64,000 bases of DNA, taken from Anaspis maculata. Its lineage: Eukaryota > Arthropoda > Insecta > Coleoptera > Scraptiidae. A program made the position numbers and the translations under genes. The stretch spans positions 127,971,050 to 128,035,049 of the forward strand of contig OX421961.1 in NCBI GenBank assembly GCA_949128115.1, in the 5' to 3' direction. Shown one piece after another: positions 55,985 to 64,000 of the stretch. Positions within the stretch are counted from its first letter, which is position 1; the number at the start of each line of letters is the position of its first letter. The notes under the pieces were generated by a model, which did not search any database, was not told the DNA's origin, and saw only the letters and a program-made list of their open reading frames with translations.

Positions 55985-58900
55985 CCCTAAACTATCACCC
56001 TAAACTAATCCCGCCAATGTAACCCGTGCCAAACTCTAGACGCTATTCAACGCCGTCTGTGGAAACCAGACGTCGGATTTTGACGGGGTATTTTTTTTTA
56101 AATTTTCGCCAACGGACCGCAGTGCCAGTTGACGATGGGAAATTTCCGCTGAATTTGAGGGGTATTTTCGAAAATTCATAATTCATTCCAATTTCTTACA
56201 GGGAACCGCCGCTTCGAGTAGTCCATTCCAAACATCTTGTTACGTTTTAGCGGCGAAAATCCGGCTTTTCGGGGAGAATTTCGAGAAATTTGGTGTGAAA
56301 TGCCGACCGGGGGGTTTCCGGGGGCTCGGTTTCGTCCGTTGCGGGCCATTTGGCGGGGCTTTTCTTGAAATCTAGCCGAAAAATGTTGAAATTGGGTCAC
56401 GGCACGGCCAAAGTGACAGAAACGTCAAATTGACGCTCTAGGTTTTGGGAAAACACAACACCTCGGGGCATTTCAACAATGTTTTTGGAAAAAATGATCC
56501 TGTCAGGGTACGAAATGTTAGCGTAGCGGCCCAGGAGACCCGTGGGCGTTTGCCAGGCACCAGAAACACAAGGTCTCCTTCAAATATTAAGGCATTACGC
56601 TTAGATTTCGCGGGCCGTGTCTGACGTTGACGGAGTAATTTCACAAAAAAAACAGATAAGTTGATGTTGATTTGGGGGCAAAACACATCTGGGGGGTACT
56701 CACAATTTATTCGCAATTTCCAGCGGCTTCACATTTCGAGAAAAGGGGCCTTTTATGTCCGCCAGAGCAAATTTCATGTCGGTTACAGGGGTTCCTTGTC
56801 GCGACTTGTTTTCTACGGAATCCATGATAATTCCATCGGACCTTTAGGCCACACTTCCAGAAAGAGTTCGTGTTTAGATGTGCGTCCTTGTTTCGGAGTT
56901 TTTCTTGTCAAATTTTCCAAAATATCACCACAAACATTGGCAGCATTAGGTATTGAGCGTCGCAGTTGTGTGGTGGCATTTGCAAATGTCAATGTAATGT
57001 CACAGCAGTGACGGCACACCTTCAAGGCGATTTGTCGCGAACCATTTGGGCCTATTTTTCGCGAGTGCTTTTAAATACGTTGGAATGATGCTGACAGTTG
57101 TGGACGTTTTCGCGAGTAATATCATCGGAAATCGTTACATGACATTTTTCTATCATCATTACCACAACATCCGATTGGGATTTTGAACCTACGCCAACTT
57201 GAAATAGACAGTCTGAATGCATCTGTCAAATTTCGATTTTTGACGTTTCGAAAAGCCGCCATATTGAACTCTTGCATTTTTCAACCTATCCGATTGGGAT
57301 CTAGAACCTATACCCACTTGGGTTGGACAACCAAGATGCATCTGTCAAATTTTGATTTTTGACGTTTCAACAGGCCGCCATATTGAATTCACATTTCTCA
57401 ACTGATCTGATTGGGAATTTGAACTCATAGCCACTTGGAGGTTGGCGATCGAAATGCATCTGTCACATTTTGATTTTTGACGTTTCAAGAGGCCGCCATA
57501 TTGAATTTTTGCATTGTTCTACCGATCTGATTGAGATTCTAAATCTACACCCACTTGAGGTTGGCGATCAAAATGCATCTGTCAAATTTTGATTTTTGAC
57601 GTTTCAACAGGCCGTCACATTGAACTTTTGCATTTTTCAACCGATCTGATTGGGATTTTGGACCTATACCCACTTGGAGGTTGGCGATGGAAATGCAGCT
57701 GTCAAATTTTGGTTTTTGACGTTTTAAAGGGCCGCCATATTGAACTTTCACATTTCTCAACTGATCTGATTGGGAATTTGAACCCATAGCCACTTGAGAT
57801 TGGCGATCAAAACGAATCTGTCAAATTTTGATTTTTGACGTTTCAAAAAGCCGCCATATTGAACTTCCACATTTCTCAACTGATCTGATCGGGAATTTGA
57901 ACCCATAGCCACTTGAGATTGGCGATCAAAACGCATCTGTCACATTTTGATTTTTGACGTTTCAAGAGGCCGCCATATTGAATTTTTGCATTGTTCTACC
58001 CCGTCATATTGAACTTTTGCATTCTTCAACCGATCTGATTGGGATTTTAGACCTATACCCACTTGGAGGTTGGCGATGGAAATGCAGCTGTAAAATTTTT
58101 GTTTTTGACGTTTCAAAGGGCCGCCATATTGAACTTTCACATTTTTCAACTGATCTGATTGGGAATTGAACCCATAGCCACTTGAGATTGGCGATCAAAA
58201 CGAATCTGTCAAATTTTGATTTTTGACGTTTCAAAAGGCCGCCATATTGAATTTTTGCATTGTTCAACCGATCTGATTGAGATTCTGAATCTACACCCAC
58301 TTGAGGTTGACGATCAAAATGCATCTGTCAAATGTTGATTTTTGACGTTCCAAGAGGCCGCCATATTGAACTTTTACATTTTCAACTGATCTAATTGGGA
58401 ATTTGAACCCATAGCCACTTGAGATTGTCGATCAAAATGCATTTGTCAAATTTTGATTTTTGACGTTTTAAGAGGCCGCCATATTGAATTTTTGCATTGT
58501 TCAACCGATCTGATTGGGATTCCAAATAGATCTACACCCACTTGAGGTTGGCATTCAAAATCCATCTGTCAAATTTTGATTTTTGACGTTTCAACAGGCC
58601 GCCATTTTGAACTTTTGCATTTTTCAACCAATCTGATTGGGATTTTGAACCCATAGCCACTTGAGATTGGCGATCAAAATGTATCTGTCAAATTTAGATT
58701 TTTGACGTTTCAAGAGGCCGCCATATTAAACTTTTGTATTTTTCAACTTATCCGATTGATATTTCAAACCTTCACCTACTTGAAGTGGACAATCAATTGA
58801 GATGCATCTGTCAAATCTGCCATTTTCACATTTGCAAGGCTGTCATATTGAACTTTTGTATTTTTCAACAGATTATATTGAGATTTTGAACAAAGACTTA

Positions 58901-59655
58901 GTCAAGATGGATAATCGAAACACATTTGTCAAATTCGACATTTTCGCAGTTTGAAGCCGCTATGTATTGAACTCTTGCTTTTTCCAACCGAATTTATCAA
59001 GTTTTCAAACCTAGACTTGGTTCAGATAAAAAATTGGATCGTGACTGTCAAATTTGGAATTTTGCACTTATTTTTATTCCACCTCAATTTCTCCTACAAA
59101 TATTTAGAAAGGCTCCTGAATAATACAAATACCTACACGGTTCTGCTTTTTCTTCCACCACACGGTGTCTCCCACGACAGTACCTTCTTCACGGTTCAGG
59201 TTTTCATAACACATATCGTCGCTTTTATTTTCAAAGCTTCATCATGTTTCCAGTATTTTTATGAGTTACCTTGATCAAAAGTAGAAATACATAATCATGA
59301 ACAAAATAATGGTGTATCGATTTTTTCCGACAACTCTTCACTGACCAGACACCTCCCACTGACATGCGTTTCGTTCACAATAGAACCCTTTAAGTCGAGG
59401 CAGAAATTTCAAAACACGCGAAAAACAAACTTCTTTTCGAATTCTTGTTACTCTTACAGTCGTTGCTTACGCCTCTTGGAAAACTTCATCTGACCAAAAC
59501 ACTATCGACGGACATGCATGAAATTACTAAACTCGCCAAAGGAAAACCTGACATCTGCTTAAAACAACCGAAAATCAACATCATGTATACAATCCCCTTT
59601 CTACTTGTCCGGTGTCAGTGGAACAAATTCCCTGTCTACTTTTCAATCACAGCTA
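55985..59655. repeat. Long tandem unit 1 (about 3.65 kb)
   Basis: From the CACCCTAAACTAATC word, then GGAAACCAGACGTC at 56061, through a 1-kb unique-looking part, the 119-bp monomer array and a tail ending in CACTAGT-like/GTCACCCTAAACTAATC. The whole order is repeated in 59656-62870. No protein is encoded; open frames in it are not conserved between the units. Confidence 0.82.
57180..58930. repeat. 119-bp tandem array 1 (about 14 monomers)
   Basis: GCCGCCATATTGAA recurs at 57255, 57374, 57492, 57731, 57850 and on to about 58717 with 118-120-bp spacing. Each monomer also has CCGATCTGATTGGGAT, CCCACTTGAGGTTGGCGATC and TCTGTCAAATTTTGATTTTT. Monomers differ by about 10-20 percent. Confidence 0.92.
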
Positions 59656-62600
59656 GTCACCCTAAACTAATCGGTGAGAGAACCAAACGACGGCTGGTTG
59701 AAATTTGTGGAAACCAGACGTCAGATTTTGGCGGGGTATTTTTGAGAAAAATTTCGCAAACGAACCGCAATGCAAGTTGACGATGGGAAATTTCGAAAAT
59801 TTCTGCTGAATTTGAGGGGATTTTTCGAAAATTCATAATTCATTCCAATTTTTTCCAGGGAACCGCCGCTTCGAGTAGTCCATTTCAAACATCTTGTTGC
59901 GTTTTTGCGGCGAAAATTTGGCTTTTTGGGGAGAATTTCGAGAAATTTGGTGTGAAATGCCGACCGGAGGGTTTCGTGGACCTGATGTCGTCCGGTGCGG
60001 GCCACGTGGTGGGATTTTTCTCAAAATTTCCCCATATGATTGATCAAATTCGACCACGGCACGGTTAAAGTGACAGGGGAACGTCATCAATTGACGCTCT
60101 GGGTTTTGGAAAACACAACACCTCGGGGCATTTGAACAGTGTTTTTGGAGAAAATGTACCGTGTCAGCGACAGCGTGTGAAATTGAATTGTGGCCTCGAG
60201 GAGACTTTTGAGCGCCCATCAGACACAAAACACAAGAGCCAATCCAAATTCGAACGGCATTTTGATCAAATTTCGCAGGCCGGCTCCGGTGTTGACGGGG
60301 TAATTTCACCAATACAGGCGAGTCGGGGAAACCAAATGGCGATTGGGGAGGGTACTCATATTTTTCACAATGAGGGCCGATTTTTAAAGGCTTTACATTT
60401 CGAGGAAGGGGCTTCTCTCGTTGTCCAGAACACTTTCCGTGGCGAGTTGCGGAATCTATCTTGCCGCGACTTGTTTTGTAGAAAATCCGTGTTGATTCCA
60501 GGGGACCTTATGGCTGCACTTCCAGAAAGGGTCCATGTTTTGATTGGCATGCTTATTTCGGACCTTTTATTGTCCAATTTTTCGAAATTTGACTTACAAT
60601 ATCGGTTTCATTGCTGGCGCTGCACTTGTGAAATTGGAAAATGTCAATTGTCACTAATGTCACAGCACTCATATTATGCGATTTTTGCAAGCGCTTAAGC
60701 ATATTTCTCGCGGGTGCTATTGGTTCTTGGTTACGTTGCAATTTGCAATAGTGTTGACAGTTATGGACATTTTCGCGAGTAAATCTAATAACAAATGCGG
60801 AAGTCGCGCCACGTTGTTCCGAATATTGAACTTTTGTATTTTTCAACAGATTATATTGAGATTTTGAATAAATACTTGGTCATGATGGACAATCGGAATA
60901 CATTTGTCATTTGTGATTGTTGATTTCTCAGTGGATGTCTTTCACTTTGAGGCTACTTTTTTGTTTGTAAATAATTGGTCTTGACATTACAATTACTTGA
61001 TGTTATAACGGTGCTCATTTTCGCGACTCGCCAAAGTGACATTATTGACAGTCTCTTCCCGTAGTTACATGACATTTCTATTATCATTCCCGCAAGATCC
61101 GATTGGTATTTTGAACTTATGCCAACAAGAAATAGACAGTCTAAACGCATCTGCCAAATTTAGATTTTTGACGTTTCAAGACGCCGCCATATTGAACTTT
61201 TGCATTTTTAAACTGATCTGATTGGGATCTCAAACCTATACCCACTTGAGGTTGACAATCTAAATGCATCTGTCAAATTTTGATTCTTGATGTTTCAAGA
61301 GGCCGCCATATTGAATTTTTGCATCTTTCAACTGATCTGATTGAGATTTCAAACCTATACCTACCCACTTAAGATTGACAATCGAAATGCATTTGTCATT
61401 TGTGATTGTTGATTTCTCAGTGGATGTCTTTCACTTTGAGGTAACTTTTTGTTTGTAAATAAATTGGTCTTGACATTACAATTACTTGATGTTATAACGG
61501 TGCCCATTTTCGCGACTCGCCAAAGTGACATTATTGACAGTCTCTTCTCGTAGTTACATGACATTTTTATCATCATTACCGCAAGATCCGATTGGTATTT
61601 TGAATTAATGCCAACATGAAATAGACAGTCTAAATACATCTGCCAAATTTAGATTTTTGACGTTCCGAGAGGACGCCATATTGAACTTTGGCATTTTTCC
61701 ACTGATCTGATTGGGATTTCAAACCTATACCCACTTGAGGTTGACAATAGGAATGCATCTGTGAAATTTCGATTTTTGACGTTTCAGACTTTCAGAGGCC
61801 GCCATATTGAACTTTTGCATTTTTCAACCGATCTGATTGAGATTTTACACCTACACCCACTTGAGGTTGAGGATCAAAATGCATTCGTCAAATTTTGATT
61901 TTTGACGTTTCAAAGGCCGCCATATTGAACTTTTGCATTTTTCAACCGATCTGATCGGGATTTCAAACCTATACCCACTTGAGGTTGACAATGGGAATGC
62001 GTCTGTCAAATTTTGATTCTTCACGTTTCAAGATAGCGCCATATTGAACTTTTGTATTTTTCAACAGATTATATTGAGATGTTGAACAAATACTTAGTCA
62101 AGATGGATAATCAAAACGCATTTCGCATTTTTCAAATTTGACATTTTCGCAGTTTGAAGCCGCCGTATCAAACTTTTGCTTTTTTCAACCAAATTCATTA
62201 AGTTTTCAAACCTAGACTTGGTTCAGATGAACAATTGGAACGTAACTGTCAAATTTAGAATTTTGCACATATTCTTATTTCATCTGAATTTCTCCTAAAA
62301 ATATTCAGAAAGGCTCCTGAATAATACAAATACACGGTCTGCTTTCCCTTCCACTACACGGTGTCTTCCACGACAGTACCTACCTTCTTCACGGTTCAGG
62401 TTTCCATAACACATATCGTCGCTTTCATTTGCAAAGCTTTATCATGTTACCAGTATTTTTTAGTAGTTACCTTGAACACAAGTAGAAATACATATTGATA
62501 AACAAAATAACGGTGTATCAATTTCTCCCGACAACTCTTCACTGACCAGACACCACCCACTGACATGCGTTTCGTTCACAATAGAACCCTACAAGTCGAG

Positions 62601-62870
62601 GCAGAAATTTCAAAACACGCAAAAAACAAACATCTTCTCGAATTTATGTTACTCTTACACAGTCAGTTGCTTAAGCCTCTTGGAAAACTTCATCTGACCA
62701 AAATACTATCGACGGACATGCATGAAATTACTTAACTCGCCAAGGGAAAACCTGACATCTGCCTAAAACAACAGAAAATCAACATCATGTATACAATTCC
62801 CTTTCCACTTGTCCGGTGTCAGTGGAACAAATTCCCTGGCTACTTTTCAACCAATGCTGTCACCCAGGCG
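59656..62870. repeat. Long tandem unit 2 (about 3.2 kb)
   Basis: Second copy of the 55985-59655 unit, starting GTCACCCTAAACTAATCGG, with GGAAACCAGACGTCAG at 59709 and the same tail (CTGACATGCGTTTCGTTCAC near 62560, matching near 59360). Its monomer array is shorter and is interrupted by a duplicated 0.25-kb segment (60913-61160 and 61401-61640). Confidence 0.82.
61170..62140. repeat. 119-bp tandem array 2 (about 8 monomers)
   Basis: Same monomer as array 1, with GCCGCCATATTGAA at about 61187, 61302, 61799 and 61916 and variant words at about 61673 and 62037. Interrupted by the repeated segment containing CTCAGTGGATGTCTTTCACT. Confidence 0.88.
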
Positions 62871-62889
62871 ACAGCTTGCCGGTGCCGGT

Positions 62890-63062
62890 GACAGCTAGTT
62901 ACTTGAACTATACGTTGATGATACAATAGTATCACCACCTGAATCTGAAGTTAACAATGTCCCACACTTACTGAATTCCGTACACAATAAAATCAAGTTC
63001 ACAATAGAATTGGAGACAAACAGAGAGATTGCATTCTTAGAGAGACTCCCCACTTCTAGCGA
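62890..63062 (+). mobile_element. Penelope-like element reverse transcriptase fragment
   Basis: One frame reads LLELYVDDTIVSPPESEV, then LLNSVHNKIKFTIELETN and REIAFLERL. The YVDDT box followed by an IKFTxExExN.xxxFLD-type block is characteristic of Penelope-like elements. The rest of the RT and a GIY-YIG domain were not found, so it is a short dead fragment next to the tandem units. Confidence 0.7.
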
Positions 63063-63840
63063 AAGATTACGACGTCACAGCCTGCCTTAACCTCGGTAGA
63101 TTTGAAATCGTTCGTAAAAGTAGCCGCTTTCAAGGTAGATTTTGAAACATTTGAAATTTTTTTTCGAATTTTCATGAAAAGTTGGCTTGTTATTAGGGCT
63201 CTACATTCGATTAACATAATTTTTTCTCAATCTTTTTCGATGGTGGTCACTACCCTATTAACAAAATCTGCAGGCCCGCCAATGTGCAGTGCGTGGAGGG
63301 AGGCGTCGACATCAGAGCGATGAAACAGCATGCGAAATTTCATCAGTGTAAAACTGCTGCGATTGGTCACAAATCGTGTCATCTCAATGGTTGCTCGGTT
63401 GAACGATACATAATAAAGGAAATAATCGCAAGATCTGTGATCGCGAGTATTTCCCTCATATTTGGTAGACTCCCGTCGTGCACCCCCACACCTTTCAAGG
63501 CCTCCTCCACTCGATCTCTTGGAAAGCACCAATTGCGAAACATTATATCTCTCACCGGGCTTTTCCGTGCTCTTTTCAACAACTCGTTCTCCGCTCTCAA
63601 CCAATTCCTTCTCCTAAGATCTCTGTCTGTGCCGGTCTGTCCTATCCGAGCTCTTTCTTTTCCGCCAGCAAACCAATAGCATAATCCTCTCGTTGTTCCT
63701 TTTTCACCGCAGTTGTGGTCCAGTTCCGTGGAATTTCAACATCGATTGCTCTCTGACCTTTGCTGCATTCCGCTTGGCCATCTCTTGTCAGTGCTTGTAA
63801 CCCAGCATGGAACGGTCTGTTGAACAGTATCTTTGTCTAC
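63063..63840. other. Right-edge region, overlapping open frames of uncertain meaning
   Basis: Both strands have frames of 70-130 codons between 63227 and 63680. The minus-strand frames lie downstream of the zinc knuckle, in line with a decayed gag-like protein, but no domain is recognisable. I cannot decide which, if any, is coding. Confidence 0.3.
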
Positions 63841-63881
63841 AGTGGCCTTGCAGATGTCCGACTCTTCCGCAGCTAAAGCAG
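63841..63881 (-). pseudogene. CCHC zinc-knuckle remnant of a retroelement gag-type protein
   Basis: The minus strand reads CFSCGRVGHLQGHC, a perfect C-X2-C-X4-H-X4-C knuckle as in LTR gag and R1-type ORF1 proteins. A stop lies about 20 codons after it and another shortly before. Adjacent minus-strand frames (63600-63227) are open but unrecognised. Could belong to an element extending past the right edge. Confidence 0.55.
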
Positions 63882-64000
63882 TGTGCGGCTTCAAACACGG
63901 TGATTCACAACTTATGACTATCCTTTCAAGGGGTTATGCGGCCCCAAAAACTGGATTTCACATGTGTGGGATGATGAGCTTATTTTCCCATCTGTTGATG

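Noticed and set aside
57545..58324. Repeated 65-106-codon frames in the 119-bp array
   Set aside because: Arise from tandem monomers; not consistent between monomers or between the two long units.

Overview
This is a stretch of insect nuclear genome. It contains an insect-type odorant receptor gene (7tm_6 family, found only in insects) with five short introns, and almost everything else is transposable elements, inserted into one another up to four deep, and tandem repeats. AT-rich DNA, scattered TAGGTAGGTACCTA-type runs and non-LTR, LTR, hAT and foldback-like elements fit an arthropod. I cannot name the species; a hemipteran would fit but this is not shown.

Layout. 1-3.4 kb: no clear gene apart from a possible Rab-GTPase-like remnant near 2.8 kb. 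3.5-7.1 kb: a decayed R1-like non-LTR retrotransposon split by a hAT element (8-bp target duplication), which is itself split by a second hAT element (another 8-bp duplication). 7.85-19.8 kb: an odorant receptor gene whose first coding exon is interrupted by a 10.1-kb, almost perfectly palindromic element (7867-18002). A 4-bp AGAG duplication flanks it, and conceptual removal restores the receptor frame exactly. The receptor also carries an in-frame TAG at codon 96. The element's arms (about 4.8-4.9 kb) hold a 130-bp subterminal tandem array, an 11-bp TTAGGGACACG minisatellite and a decayed open frame of unknown function.

20-28 kb: a non-LTR reverse transcriptase fragment, a 0.9-kb palindrome flanked by TA, and an inverted-repeat element containing a solo-LTR-like insertion. 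26.0-36.6 kb: one degenerate repeat copy split by a palindrome-in-palindrome and by an 8.4-kb unit flanked by TTAA/TTGA. That unit contains an essentially full-length CR1-like non-LTR retrotransposon (28422-33219, 13-14-bp target duplication). In it ORF1 (PHD finger) and ORF2 (endonuclease plus reverse transcriptase) lie in one frame separated by a single UAG in the classic leaky context UAG-CAG-CUA. ORF2 carries one later frameshift.

37.5-46.2 kb: a second copy of the split repeat, a 2-kb palindrome-in-palindrome set in an AACGTT-rich tandem repeat, small hairpins, minisatellites. 46.7-47.3 kb: a solo LTR with an ATAA duplication. 48.4-51.7 kb: a foldback-like element with inverted minisatellite arms, a 2.3-kb GAGCCC-rich core and an 11-bp flanking duplication. 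54.1-54.3 kb: a GC-rich first coding exon of an unidentified minus-strand gene. 55-62.9 kb: tandem repeats, including two tandem units of about 3.65 and 3.2 kb that carry arrays of a 119-bp monomer with YY1/Pho-like GCCGCCATATTG motifs. 62.9-64 kb: a Penelope-like reverse transcriptase scrap and a CCHC zinc-knuckle scrap.

Only the odorant receptor (broken) and the exon near 54.2 kb look like host genes. The most notable structure is the giant palindrome in the receptor exon. The most notable coding signal is the ORF1-UAG-ORF2 read-through arrangement.
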